NCBI GenBank assembly: GCA_015680685.1
Contig: MNCI01006837.1
Span: forward strand, 238,552 to 302,551
Direction of reading: 5' to 3'
Length of the DNA: 64,000 nt
DNA from: Gnetum montanum
Lineage: Eukaryota; Streptophyta; Gnetopsida; Gnetales; Gnetaceae
Position 1 is the first letter of the stretch, and each line of letters begins with the position of its first letter. The translations under genes were made by a program, and so were the position numbers. This document shows positions 46,861 to 59,334 of the stretch, in pieces. The notes below the pieces were generated by a model. It saw nothing but the letters and a program-made list of their open reading frames with translations. It was not told where the DNA came from and searched no databases.

Positions 46861-47228
46861 TGCAAACCATGGAGGTGGATGAGAAATTAACACAAGCTCT
46901 TTAGAGAGATAATCCTAATGCATCCAATATTGAGAAAGATAAATGCTTCAATGGATCTCAAGTTGCTATGAAAGGCTCCATTTCTTTGGAATTTTTTTGA
47001 AGGGGAACCATTCCCCACAATAGCCAACTTCTTGATGGTGGAAGAGATACTAGGATTCAATATCATCCTAGGGAGGCCTTAGCTAATGTGGAGAATGGGA
47101 ATACAAGTAATGGGAATGTCCACTTCACAAGGTAGCTAAGGGAAAAGATGTGCAAATCATGGATATGGATGAGAAATTAAGACAAGCTCTTCAGAGAGAT
47201 AATCCTAATGCTTCCAAGATTGAGAAAG
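46651..47228 (+). repeat. Tandem duplication of about 289 bp at the chimera junction
   Basis: 46651-46938 and 46940-47228 are direct repeats starting TAAATGCTTCAATGGATC and ending ATTGAGAAAG. The unit spans the end of the first protease and the beginning of the chromovirus-type segment (DEKL-QAL-RDNPNAS-IEK). The lineage junction therefore predates the duplication. Confidence 0.92.
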
Positions 47229-50200
47229 TTTCTAAATTAAATTCTTGTGCATTTATGAAGAATGTGAATAGATAAGATCATCCCAATAGAAAATTTCTAT
47301 TTCGGATTAGGGGTAGAAGTTTGCTTAGTGGGGAATGGATTCATGTTTTGATTGATGGGGGAGCCCAAGAAAATGTTATTTATTCTAGAGCAAGTACTAG
47401 ATTGGGTTTGGTAACTAATCCTAATCCTAGATCCTATACGGTACATTGGTTATCTAGAGATTTCTCTTAAGAGACGAGGGAATAATGTACTTTGAATTTT
47501 AAAATTGAGGGCTTTCATGATGTTATTAAGTATGATATACTTCTAATAGATTGTGTTGATGTAATTCTTAATAGATATTGGAATTTTAAAAATGGTGCTT
47601 AGTTTGATGGAGTAAGAAATGTATAGATTGTAGCTAGATTTGATGGAATGCATAAGTTGATTTCCATGATAGCTAAACAAGCGAGGTAGCAAAGCTCACC
47701 AAATGTTTTCTTAGTTATTCTGGGAGAAAGAAAATATATTAAGAAACATGATGAAATAAGTTTGAACTTCCTACATGTGTGCTAGGCTTGAAGGAAAAAA
47801 ATTTCATGGTATTCAAGGGAGAAAGACATGGATTAACATCAATGAAGAATGTACAACATCAGATTGATTTTATCCTTGATGCTACCATTTCAAATGAAAG
47901 AGCTTACTAGATGACACCAAATCAAAAATTTAAATTGCAAATGAAAGTAGAGTAGGTACTTGCAAATAGCTTTGTGAGAAAATTCATTTCATATTATGCA
48001 ATTCCAATGGTGCTAGTGCCAAAGAAGAGAAGTGATTAATGGAGGATGTGCATTAACTCTAGGATAGTAAATAGGATAAGAGTGAGATTCAAGTTTTTCA
48101 TTTCAAGGATGGATGATATCCTTGATGTCCTTACCAATGCAGAAATTTTTAATAAATTTTATTTCAAGAGTGGTTACCATTGAATTAGATTTAGGCCTAG
48201 TGAAGGATGAAAAACAACTTTCAAGACACCAAATGTATTAATTGAGTGATTAGTGATGCTATTTGGGCTCATGAATGCACTTGCTACATTCATGAGGTTT
48301 ATGCATGATGTATTGAAAGACTTGATTAGTAAGTGTTATATTATCTTTTTTGATGGTATTTTAGTGTATAGCTCTAATGAGAAAGAGTACTTAAATCACT
48401 TGCAGATGATGTGTCTTAAAATAGAAGAGGCACATTTAGTGATCAATGTAAAGAAAAGTTATTTCTTCAAGAGGAAAATCACATATTTGGGACATGTGGA
48501 TTCTAAAAATCAATTTATATGGAAGCTAATAAGATGAATACTATTAGGGATTGGCCAACTTCTAATAACTTTGGTAAGGTAAGATCATTTCTTGGTTTAG
48601 CAAGTTTTTATGTATTATTGGTAAAAAATTTTAGTGGTATTTCTTGGCCTATGTTTTTTTTTTTGTTGAAGAAAATAAAGATTTTATGTGAGATAAAGAA
48701 ATCCAAGGAAGCTTTGACTAACTAAAAGAAAAAAATTTCTAGTGAATTGATGCTTGAAATTCTATATTTTTAGAAGGTCTTTCAAGTGGAGGTGGATGCA
48801 AGTGGGATTGCCCTTGGTGGGGGTACTTTCACAAGAAGGTAGGCATGTTTCTTTTCTTTCTTTTTTTCAAAAATTTGAATGAGTAAAGTTAAACATATTG
48901 CACATATAAGAAGGAGATATATGCTATTCTTCAAGAAACCAAGCATTGAAGGCAATAGTTGTTATCTAAGGAGTACGTTTTGATGATAGATCATACAGCA
49001 TTACAATTTTTAAACATTGAAAAGAATTTGAATGCAAAGCACATGAAATGAATTACATAGTTATAGAAGTTCAATTTTGTATTAAAGCACAAAATTGGGA
49101 AAGCCAATATGGCGGTTGATGCATTATCCAACGTGCAAGTGATTAATTTTATTATACCTCATGTGAAAGGTATGAGTAATTTTGCTAACTTGTATGAGCA
49201 TGGTTTTGATTTTGGATAGGTCTAAAGGAGCCTTAAAAATAATTATTGAGTAAGATATATCAGTGTAGGAACTATCATATTTAACATAAAATATTATTTA
49301 AAAATGAAAAGTTATGTGTTCCTAATTATGATTTTAGGAAACAATTTTGTTTGGAAAGAATTGTAGTAGCATGATAGGTTACCTTGGTTGGATAAAACAT
49401 TGAAACTTATAGGTAGGTACTATTTTGGCCTAATATTGCAACTAAAGTTTCAAAATTTAATAAGAAGTGTTTAACTTATCAAAAATTCAAAGGAGGTAAA
49501 GGAGTGGATGGACATTGCATGTCTTTGTCAATTCTCAAGAATCCATGGGAAAGTGTATCTATGGATTTGGTGAGTGATATTCCAAAAATCAAAGGTGAGA
49601 ATGACTTTTTGTGGACAAATTCTTCAAGATGGCATGCTTCATTCTATGAAAAAAGATGAGTGATGCTTCTCATGTGGAAAATTTAATTTTACAACATGTT
49701 ATTAATTTACATGAAATTCCTTTGAATATTATTAGTGATAGAGACTCCAAATTTACCAGTTACTTTTGGAGGTTCCTTTGAAAACTTTTATGGATAGAAT
49801 TAAATTTTTCTAGTACATATCATCCATAATCTAATGGGCAAATGAAAGTGGTGAATAAATCCCTATTAAACATATTGAGATGTTTGTGTGATGGACATCC
49901 AAATAGGTGAAAAAACTTATTCTATCATATTGAGTTTTCATACAACAATGCTTTTAATATAGCTATTGGTAAAATCCCATTTGAAGTAAATTATGGTTTC
50001 TATCCTAAGATGCTAGACATATTAAAGAGCTTTGATATTGAAGCTCAACTTAGTGCTAATTTTATGCAAGATATGAGAGATCTCCATGCACAAGTAAAAT
50101 TAAATCTTGAGAAGAAAAATAAAGAGAGAGTCTTTAAGAGGAATAAGAGCAAATAGAGCTAAATTTTATTGTTGATGATCTAGTTTAAGTGTACTTGAAT

Positions 50201-50460
50201 AAGAAGTAATTAAGAGGTATTAACTTCTTGAAGTTGAAAGGTAAGAATATGGAGCCTTTCAAAATTAAGGCCAAGATTAATGATAATGCTTTTAAAATTG
50301 ATCTACCAATCGATGTTATTATGTATTTTATGTTTAATATTTTGGATTTTGTGTACTATCATGGACCAATAGATGAAGAGACCATACAAGGTAGCATTGA
50401 TAAGTTGAAGAGGACTATTAATCAGTCCAAGCATTATAATGAAGAGGAAGGTAATCATAC
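47229..50460 (+). pseudogene. Element G chromovirus-type protease, RT, RNase H and integrase (broken)
   Basis: The second protease has HVLIDGGAQENVIYSRAS and TVHWLSRDFS. RT has VPKKRSD, FKTPN, LMNALATFMRFMHDVL, and an active site reading FFDGILVYS instead of YxDD, then YLGHV and RSFLGLASFY. RNase H traces lie at 48780-49130 (VEVDASGIALG). Integrase has HVINLHEIPLNIISDRDSKF (Asp present) and SNGQMKVVNKSL, where the catalytic Glu is Lys, ending with a C-terminal block (EPFKIKAKINDNAFKIDLP, 50250-50310). These blocks fit CRM/Reina/Galadriel-type chromoviruses; no chromodomain was recognised. Stops and frameshifts are abundant. Confidence 0.85.
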
Positions 50461-50641
50461 TTAAGAGAAGGGAAGCTTCAAAAAATCGAGTGAAGAGGCA
50501 TGAGCATTTGATCTATTAGAAGGATTAATCTATGGATGATGCTATATGGGTCCATGAGACTAATCTTCATAAGTGAAAGATAATTTTAACCCCTACTTCC
50601 TTATTTACATAAATTCAATTTTTGAAGGATGGGAGAGCTAG

Positions 50642-51311
50642 TGTAGGGATACCTCTTTTAATTCCTTTATTTTCTTTTTTATGTGTGTGTTTTTGTAGGT
50701 TTCATGCTTCATGGAGATATCTTGGGGATCATGGAGTTATCTTTCTTGAGATTTAAGATCTCTAGAGATGCATGTTAAGGAAATGAGATGTATTATCTAG
50801 AGGTTTAGAGCTTGTAGGAGACATCCTTGGTTTAAGGAAAATGTCTTAGGAAAAATCCAAACATCTCAAGTGTAACATCATAGTTTTGAAGAAGACATCC
50901 TAAACTAGAGTGAAAAATCTTAGATGAGAGGACTCAGATTGGGTTAAGGCATTCCAACTATAGTGGAGATGTCTTAGGCTTATATGAGATGTCTCACATG
51001 ATTTTCTAGTTTGATAGAGAGACATCTTAAGAAGGTTTGAGGCAACTTGAATACGTAGTGAAAGTTCCAAAATTGTCATTTTTGTTGGGAAAAAAACTAG
51101 GAGAAGGTGAAAAAGTATGAAAATCCATAAAAGACCTTCTAGTTGAGTTGGAGAAAGATTTCTAGGTATCTTGCCTTTTCTTTTTAATAAATGTTGGTTT
51201 GTTTCATTCTTCTAATAGAAGGGAGATGTAAGTGAAATGTCATGAAAGCATATGTGAAGAGTGAATGAGTGTATATGTAGATCTTGACGAATTTAATAAG
51301 TATTGGCCTAA
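50642..51311 (+). repeat. Element G 3' LTR, part 1
   Basis: It starts TGTAGGGATACC just after a purine-rich tract (GAAGGATGGGAGAG). It is interrupted at 51311 by element H and resumes at 58992. It is unrelated to the 5' LTR at 41724, which supports the chimera or deletion interpretation. Confidence 0.6.
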
Positions 51312-52097
51312 TGATGAGCGATGAGATACCACTACGCCCAACCATAGGAATCACAAGCATTCATGCACAATTTGGTTAAATTCCGTGGATAGAACTAGTT
51401 ATGCATCTAAATCATTATGCCTTGATTGTAGTTCACTCTCTTCCTACTTAGACTAGTGGTAGTTTCTTCATGTATGGATTCATCCAAAGTGAGGCATATG
51501 ATTAACATTTTCTAGCCCTATGATGCTTCTAATGATAATAAAGAGATAAATTAATTAAGCTAATTAATAGTGGAAAGTAAACTTTAAACTAGCCTACGTG
51601 CGATGAGTATCTATTCCTAATCATCCACACATGCCTTGGACTTCATGTAACTACTACTAGGATTACCAAGTATATGTCATTGGTCTTACAAAACAATACA
51701 TTACTGGGTTACTAAGTAATTACACTTAAGCATTCATAATTAGTCATACTCATTCCACCTAATGACAAGAATCGTAAAGAGAAATAAGTGAAAACATTAA
51801 CTAAGGAAAATAGTAAACATTTAAGTAATTAAAAGTAGTAATAAATCTAAGTGGATGCTGCAATAATGAAAGTAACCTCAATCTTTATTTCCGGTCATGT
51901 AATGTGTTCAAGTATGTGACACTTGAATAAGGATGCCATATAATCACAAACATCACACTATAGAGATGCACTGGGAAACAAAAGAGCTAGAAATCAAAAA
52001 TCTATGAAAAAGCTATCTAAAATCTATCAAACAACTATGTCCCAACCATGCACCCAAGTGTTATTATATTTATAAGCTAGCATAGAAGAAATAGTTT
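51312..52097 (-). repeat. Element H 3' LTR (U3 truncated)
   Basis: It aligns with 58196-58986 from about 51366 onward. The left end TGATGAGCGATGAG is the LTR terminus; its mate has lost this part. The right side stops after the TATA region (ATTTATAAG near 52067) without the GATATC palindromes present at 58921-58962. Confidence 0.85.
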
Positions 52098-54549
52098 ATG
52101 GCCCTAGCCTTTTCTTTCAACTCATGATGATCTGTTAATCTCCTGGCTAGGTCTGAGGCAACATCCTTTTGACCATGGTAGTAGGCCTTGATCACGTTAA
52201 GTTCTAAGTTTGCTACATAAGCATATTTTTTGTCTATAATCTCTTTTTCATATAATGCATAGGTGGTTTCTACCTGCTTCTATAATTCATTTCTAGGTTG
52301 ACCTACTATTAATATGGTAAGGTTGGCATATCAAAGGTTAGCTAATGCCATGTATTCCTTTAAGTTCTCGATCTGTAGGTCTTTATTATTCACTTTTGGT
52401 TGGTGGACTAGTGCATAACTATCTAGGATGGTCTACCAATTAGGATTTTGTGTTGACATGGCTCTGATATGGGCTTTTTCCATCTAGATTTCCTTTTTGT
52501 TGATCTACTTATACATGCTAACCTAGTCTTAGGAGTGCTCCTTTAGCTTTTCATGCTTTTTGGTTTCATTTTTTTCAAGCACTTATTTTGATTGTAGACT
52601 TTTGATAAATGTCATGAACCTCTTCCATCAAGAAGATTTGATTCTCTTTGGCCATTCTATTAATGTCTTGGTTGACCCTCACTAGTTCTTCTTTCAATTG
52701 GTGAACACTTTCTTTTAAGATGTTCATTTGTTTTTCTACAGTGGTTAACCATGCATTTTTTGTAGTAAGTTATTTGGTTTTTTCTTGCATGGTGGTCAAT
52801 GCATTCTTATGGGCATAGAATTGTGCTTTAGTGGTAGAGGCATTCCAGATCACCTTCTCATTTATTTACTTGGTAGCTTTGTTCTCTTTGATCAATTTGT
52901 TTAGCTACTATGTTCTAAATTGATCTAGCTGGTCAAGTATGACAAACTGGATAGGGTTCCATCTTTTAGCTCTTAGGGTGGCCATCTCTTGTTGCAAGCA
53001 TTTCACTTCTTCTTCTGCATGTTCCACCCTGGTCTCACCCATGACTAGCTTCCCTTTGGTAGTAATGAGGTCTAATTATATTGTTGTGACATCACTAGGG
53101 ATGTCAAAAAAGGTGGTCATTACTTGTCCTATCTACAACAATTAATCCAATACATCCTCATGGGCTATAGAAGTCATTGAAGTAATAACAAACATTTGTG
53201 CATCTTTGGTCCTAGTCAAATCCACTAGGGGCACAATAGGCATATTAAAGGATTCCTTAATGTGATTTTTGATCACCTCTGCTACACTTGCCACATCTTG
53301 ATGCTACATGATCACTATTATGACACCTTCTTCTATTTCAAGCATCACTTAGAAGGATGTGACATTACTAGAGATTTGTCATTAGCAAAGTATTCCCCCT
53401 TGTTGGATCAGTAGAAATAATAGGCTACATGGTATCATTGATGACTCTAAGGAGGTTTGACTTATCTCTACTCCCCTAGTTGAGTGTTTCAAAAATTCTT
53501 TATAATTGGCTCACTGTAGGCTTGTAGTCTTGTGGTGATGGTGGTGGAACTTGTGGGTCATTACATTGTTCAAGCTCTTGTTCTATTTCTTTTTCTAGTT
53601 TCACTTCCTTCTCTAGTTTTTGTTCCTCACTAAGGTCTTTCCTTGCTGCTGTAATTTTGTGCAATTTAGCAAAGGAAGCATTGTAAGCCCTCCTAGGAAT
53701 GTCATTCGTGTATCCTAGGATTCCAGTGTGCTTACACAGCTTCTTGATTAGGCAAGGAAATAGAAGTGTTGGCTTCCCTACCTTCTTTTCTTTGAACCAC
53801 CTTTGAATTCCATGTAGTATAATTGGGGAAGGTCAGCCATGTATTTTCCCATTAGTATGGCACTTCCTGTGGTTGTGTACATTGAGATTCTGTTGAGCCC
53901 TTTGGTGGGGAAGAGGTGATATGTGCCTATCTTGAAATAGGTCCTTTCTTCTAGAGTTAATTCATTATATGTCTTATCATCTTTATTGTATGCCCACTTC
54001 ACCCATAACTTTCTAGTCTTAGTATTGGACCTTGTGGATAGATGCACTAGCTTAGCCCCCACATTTTATAGATTTACAGCCTCTACAATTTGCTTTAACT
54101 AAGAAATAAATAGTGACCCCTCCAATGTTAATTGTGGTACCTTCTTCCTTGTGCTAGAATTGGTATGTTTCTCCAAGGCACCATTCACCACTGTTTGACA
54201 TGATGTGCCATAATGGTAATGCCTGGAGTTGCATCTGAATTTCCTCAAGAGAAAATGCCATGAATAGGTGAAAGTTCATTTCCATGATGATTTTGGTCAA
54301 CATGGATTTCTCTTGAATAACTTCAAGGCATTCTGGAAACAACATGAGGTGTTTCTCTTGCACCAAAGCTTGTGGTTTCATGGCCTCTCCTTGAACTAAC
54401 TATCCTATAATAGGAGTATCTTGATGGATGCTAAATGATTGGGCCTTTTGCTCTTAATTCTCGGCTTGTTCACCTTGTTGGCCTTTGCTACCTCTTAGAT
54501 GTTTGGCTACTCCATACGAAGGTCCTACTTGTCCTCTTTTTGGGGCCAT
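52098..54549 (-). pseudogene. Accessory ORF of element H: LFP-LI-LC domain plus long coiled coil (broken)
   Basis: Sense-strand extra gene starting MAPKRGQVGP at 54549. Residues about 160-290 hold TLEERTYFKIGTYHLFPT and TLLFPCLIKKLCKHTGI. This is close in pattern to the 'putative plant transposon protein' domain found as additional ORFs in plant Ty3 elements (LT-W---PT and LFFPSLI--LC--AGV). A Glu/Lys-rich linker (LSEEQKLEKEVKLEKEIEQE) leads into PPPSPQDYKP. A coiled coil of several hundred residues follows (QMNILKESVHQLKEELVRVN; HKNALTTMQEKTK), ending MALANLxYANLTILIVGQP. Element J has a homologous C-terminal part, so the gene is shared. There is one frameshift near 54100 and many stops. Function unknown; assembly or RNA-binding roles are guesses. 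Confidence 0.65.
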
Positions 54550-56610
54550 CTATAATCATTCAAGGATTTGGTGTTACTAAGGTGTTGTTAGTTATTATTA
54601 ATAGGTTTATACCTTAGTCATCACCTTAGTTCCATTAAGTTCTTTAGTTCATACGATTGTAGAGTTAGAAAAATTTTCAAAAAGATGCTCAAAAAGTGTT
54701 TATCTTTTTTTATGACCCTTCACAGTTAGTTCCTTTTTCCTTATGTATGGCTTATTATGATGATTATGGTCCCTTGGGTGAAAAAATTAAATTTTTTGGC
54801 ATTCATACGATTGGTTTTTCATTATAACACTTAAGGTTTTTAACATTCCTACCCTTGTAATGCCTTCTAGGTGATAGCAAATTTCAAAAAATTAGTACAA
54901 GTTTCCCACACAACCATCCCCCCATGACTAAATTGAACACTTTGGGTTTAAACGAGTTCAAATGATATGGAAATCAGAGTAGTATTAAGTAAGATATTGC
55001 AAGTGGAACTTGATTGCATAGAGCTCTTTGTCATGAAAGAAAATTTGAAAAACTTCCCGAGCTACAAATGATAAGAATGGATTGTGGAGCATCACAGGGG
55101 TCATATATATAGGTTTTGGGAACCTAATATTGGGTATCCAACGTCATGTCCAACCCAATATCAGGTAGTTGATATCAAGATGTTTGAAGTTACATTTAAT
55201 GAGGGTAATCAACATGGAAAATGAAGCTTTGGGTTTGGTTGGAAGGTTTTAGGTTGGGTCCATGTTTTAGGGTAAGCAAGAAAGCATTTCTAGGCACTAG
55301 AACTATTCGAAGGTGGAGTCATTGACATTAAAAGCATTGGAAAGTGTAAGAAAATGGGTATTATACCTATGTTATGGAATGGATCAATTACATGATAAGA
55401 GAAAGCATGAAATTTGACAATTATGTGCATGGAAGATTAAGAATGATGTGGTTATGTCAAACAAGTACAAGTTACAACAGTTACACAAGTGGGTCCTCCC
55501 CAAAGCAAGCTCTAGCCCATAATTCCCTTGTGTAACCACACCTAAAAGTGTCTGTAGGTACTAAAGGGGTTGAATGAAATGCATACCTATGAAACAAAAT
55601 ACACATGTTAAAACCACCAAGTTGAGAAAATAACTCTATGTTACACAAAACCACAAGTTAGAATCATATGGATAGTGAGATGAGGTAGAAAGGATCATAG
55701 GAACAAGGATGTGAGGTATCTTACTAGAGGCATAATGAATCTTTGTGTGTTATTAATCATTAAGTAATCATTAGCCCTTCTTTTCAAGATGCAAACCAAG
55801 TTCAAACCACCTTTCAATAACATTGCATCATTTCATGACTTCGACTAGTAATCATAAGACTACCAGAGTTTCAAGGAGTAGCATCACTTGGTGTTTTGTC
55901 CAAGGAAGGAGTTTATTAATGACACACACATTTTTTGAAAGTAATCCAAGAAGCTACCAACCTTTAGGCATGGGTACATGTCTTTCTAGTGGAACATTTA
56001 GAAAGTTATTCAGTTCCCTTTTATTTTACTCTTACTTTCATTTTTCATTAGATCTACAAGGATATAATTACAACCTTAGCAACATGATAGAACATATAGA
56101 AGTGGCCAAACTGAATCCACAAGTCCCCTTAATGTCACACCCGTTACATTCCCCATTGGTTCTTCATTTTTATATCTAGGCATAATGATTATAGATTCAT
56201 TTGTAGTTTTGGTGATAAAAAAGAATATCATTATAACTAGGGTAAGAACCTTTTATTAATGGAATGAGTGAATGGATGACATTGCTCACTGTCTAAATAA
56301 TCAATTCCTCGTGACTTGACAACATAGAGAGAATCTTACCTCAATGGGCTACATGATCTATTTATAAGAGATATTTCTTAACAAAGGAAATGAAAAAAAA
56401 GGTGAAAAAAGTTGAAAATGATAGGAAAAATTGTATCAAGAAATAAGAAAATGATAAAAAATTGTAAAGATGAAAAACACCTATTAATTTTGAAGGTTAG
56501 AATGGGGGGTTTTCCCCATGACTAAGCATTTGGCCATGGTAAGAATTAATAAGTGGATAGGTAGGCTTCATGAATGTATAAAGCATTATTAACCTTTCAT
56601 TTCTGAGCCA
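54550..56610 (-). other. Element H spacer with LTR-like promoter fragment and two purine motifs
   Basis: Non-coding. Minus-strand TTAGTCATGGGG motifs lie at 54921-54931 and 56513-56524. Around 55100-55175 a segment resembles the U3/TATA part of this LTR family (GATATCAACTACCTGATATTGG, split here by a CT; CCCAATATTAGG; CTATATATATGACC), oriented toward the accessory ORF start 550 bp away. It may be a nested LTR remnant or an internal promoter. Confidence 0.45.
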
Positions 56611-58195
56611 CTAGGTGTCTCTAGGTTTAGTGGTAGCTATGTAGACAAGTTGTTGTTCACACACTTGGCTGTTAAACGTATGGTGGATTAGAGTATGCGT
56701 TATGTTAACGTTGTGGATGTCTGGCCCACGATTGCACCCTTGATCATGATATAGTATGCATGGATTTATTTGTCTTCCCACATTGCATGAATCATTACTT
56801 CGGTTGGATGTTGGAGTAACAATGGATGGTGGCCCTTGTGTAGGCACATAGGATGCTAGTTGTGAAGGGGAAGACATTACACCAAATTGACATTATGCTA
56901 GGTTGGATGATGTGGTAGGTCTATGAGTGTTATGATTTTGCTTGGGAGCTATCCTAAAGAAAGGATGTTTCCTAGTTTGTGGTGGGAACCTATTGGTTTT
57001 AGTATGTCTATGCACATTCACAGCAAAAGTGGGATTCATTTATTAATGTTATGATGCTAAACCTTCCTGTGTTGCTAGCAATGGCTTGTGATGAGGTGGA
57101 GGATGAGAATATCAACGATAGGATAGATGGTATGAGGCACAAGATGGTGATCCTTTAGGAAATGTCATGGGTTGATGGTACTAAGGAGAGTGATAGTGGC
57201 AATTTGAAGTAGAGGACATAGAATTAGTTAGAGAAACAGGGCGTTGAACATAATATCTGTACGATTTTGGCTAGTAATAAGGGTAGTGCTAGTTTGGTGA
57301 TGGCCTCCCCTATGACTATGGGTTTTTCCACTATGGTTGATGATAGTGTTGAGGCTGGTAATAAGTCCCCCTTAGATAGTATGATTTGTTGTGGAACTAT
57401 CTATAATTACCATGTGGAAAAGGAAATTTCCTAGGCATGTGCTTTTGTATGAATTTTGGATTTAATGTAGAAGCCCAATACTCATGTAGATGTGATGCAA
57501 TTGGGCAATGGCTATTCGGGTGATCATATATGCAAATGTCACATTCATCATCTTTGTTTGTGGTTGAGTCTATAGCCTCACTTTATTTAGCCATTTTACA
57601 TTTATTGTGATCACCTAGTTCATTTCATATTACCTTCTCCTTGACAATCTTTATGAAAGTTGTAACTTTTTTTGTATATCCACTCTGACATCCTATCAAA
57701 CTTTGCTTCAAGTTCATCAATAGATTACTGTATCGGCAAGGGTTGTTGCTGAATCATCTTATCAAGGGTCATCTCTTTCTCCTTACCATAGATATGGGCC
57801 TACTACTTTTGAAGAGTTGGGTCCTAGTGATATTTCTCAACATTCTCCCATTTGCATATCTCTCTTTCTTCTCTTGCCACATGCTTGATTAGCTCTCAGA
57901 TCTGATGGGTTCGTAGCTCATATAATTGACTTGGGGAAAACATCCCAAGGGTCTCCATTATTTCATTACGAAGCCCATCTATGATGTGGAAAAGTTGCTC
58001 TTCCTTAGAGAAACCATGGCCTAGGCATATATTCAGTAGAGAATAATATCTATCTAAGGCCATGTCCAAGGGTTCATGTTGTTCTTGTCTCCATCCTTGG
58101 ATTTGTCTCCTTAGGTTGAACACTCTCGCATAGGTTTGGTAATTCTCATTGAAGAGTTCCAACATTGTGGACTACCGTTAGATTGAATTTGGTTT
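56611..58195 (-). pseudogene. Element H gag (N-terminally deleted)
   Basis: It begins mid-domain at STMLELFNENYQTYARVFNL, homologous to STMLELFNDKYQMYSRVSNL of element B. It continues RRQIQGWRQEQHEPLD, HIIDGLRNEIMETLG and YELRTHQI. A CX2CX3HX4C knuckle (CDIC, H, C) lies near 57530-57570, followed by a Pro/Tyr/His-rich tail. The usual N-terminal 100-plus residues are replaced by LTR sequence at 58196. There are many stops. Confidence 0.8.
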
Positions 58196-58986
58196 CAATG
58201 ATCTAGTTATGCATCTAAATCATTTTACCTTGATCATAGTTAACTTTCTTCCCACTTGAACTAGTGGTAGCTTTGTAACGTATGGTTTAGTCGAAAGTGA
58301 GGCATATGATTGACGTTGTCTAGCCATATGCTACTCCTAATGAAAATAAAGAGATAAATTAATTAAGTTAATGGAAAGTAAAATATAAACTAGCCCATGT
58401 GCAATGAGTATCCATTTCTAATTGTACATCCATGCCTTGAAATTCATGTAATTATCGCTAGGATTACCAAGCATACATCACTGGGCTTACCAAACAATAC
58501 ATTGCTAGGTTACCAAGAAATTACACTTAAGAACTTATGATTAGTCATACTCATTTCACCTAATGATGGGAATTGTAAAGAGCAATAAATAGAACCATTA
58601 ACTAAGAAAAATAGTAAACATTTAAGCAATTAAAAGTAGTAATAAATGTAAGTGGATGCTACAATGATGAAAGTAATCCTGATCTTTAGTTCCAGTCATG
58701 TAACGCATCCAGGTATGTCACACTTGAATAAGGATGTCATACAATCATAAACATCACATTGTGGGCATGCACTAGGAAACAAAAAAAAACTAAAAATAAA
58801 AAATCTATGAAAAAGCTATCTAAAATCTATCAACCAACTATGTTCCAATTGTGCACCCAAGTGTTTTATTTATAGGCTATCATGGAAGAGACAATATCAA
58901 ATATCTGACATTGTTTCTTAGGACCCGATATCATGTATCCAATATTGGGCATTCGATATCGAAGTTGAAAAAATCATGACTCATCA
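58196..58986 (-). repeat. Element H 5' LTR (U5 end missing)
   Basis: In element sense it starts TGATGAGTCATG at 58986. It carries TTCGATATCGAA and TGATATCGGG palindromes, has a TATA box near 58867 (CCTATAAATAAAAC) and stops at the gag fusion. The last roughly 80 bp of the family LTR are absent. Confidence 0.88.
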
Positions 58987-58991
58987 CCTAG

Positions 58992-59300
58992 TGTCTCTTT
59001 TATCTTGTGAATTCAAATTTCAATTTTTGGTTGTGGGAGAGTTTCTCTCTTGGTTATGTCTTGCATTAAGAATAGCCATTATATGGTTGTAGAGCCTCAT
59101 CTTTGTAGCATTTTTTGAGTATTTATAAAGGATTGTTTTGGATTTTTTATGGGTTTTGAAATACTAATGTAATCTTCTCTTTGATATTGAAGATAGCTAG
59201 TTTTCTTGTTTTCTAGCATATATTTATCTTTTCATAATATTTATATTTAGTATGTTGAAGGTGATTTTTTATTGGAATAAACCTTTTTCACTCTTTTATA
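58992..59300 (+). repeat. Element G 3' LTR, part 2
   Basis: Sequence resuming after element H, with TATTTATAAAGG near 59113-59124 as the TATA box. The right boundary is not defined. Confidence 0.45.
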
Positions 59301-59334
59301 CATGTTTTGAATCACCTTAATATATGTATTAAGG

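Larger units (their letters stand above)
51312..58986 (-). mobile_element. Element H, gag plus accessory coiled-coil ORF, minus strand
   Basis: LTRs of the TGATGAG...CTCATCA family lie at 51312-52097 (3') and 58196-58986 (5'). The target duplication is CCTAA (51307-51311) and CCTAG (58987-58991). In element sense: gag (58195-56611), a 2 kb spacer, and an accessory ORF (54549-52098). No protease, RT or integrase was found. Two deletions are evident. One fuses the 5' LTR to mid-gag, removing the LTR end, leader and gag N-terminus. The other removes the U3 start and polypurine tract of the 3' LTR, so it abuts the ORF. Confidence 0.88.
41724..59300 (+). mobile_element. Element G, chimeric retrotransposon (C-like 5' half, chromovirus 3' half), interrupted by element H
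   Basis: The left half is lineage 1: LTR start TGAAACACC at 41724, C-like gag and C-like protease. From about 46850 the sequence changes to a chromovirus-type protease, RT and integrase and a different 3' LTR (from 50642). Two protease domains of different lineages follow each other without a second 5' LTR or gag. Element H is inserted in the 3' LTR (target duplication CCTAA/CCTAG at 51307 and 58987). Template-switch recombination or deletion after nesting could each produce this. Confidence 0.65.
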
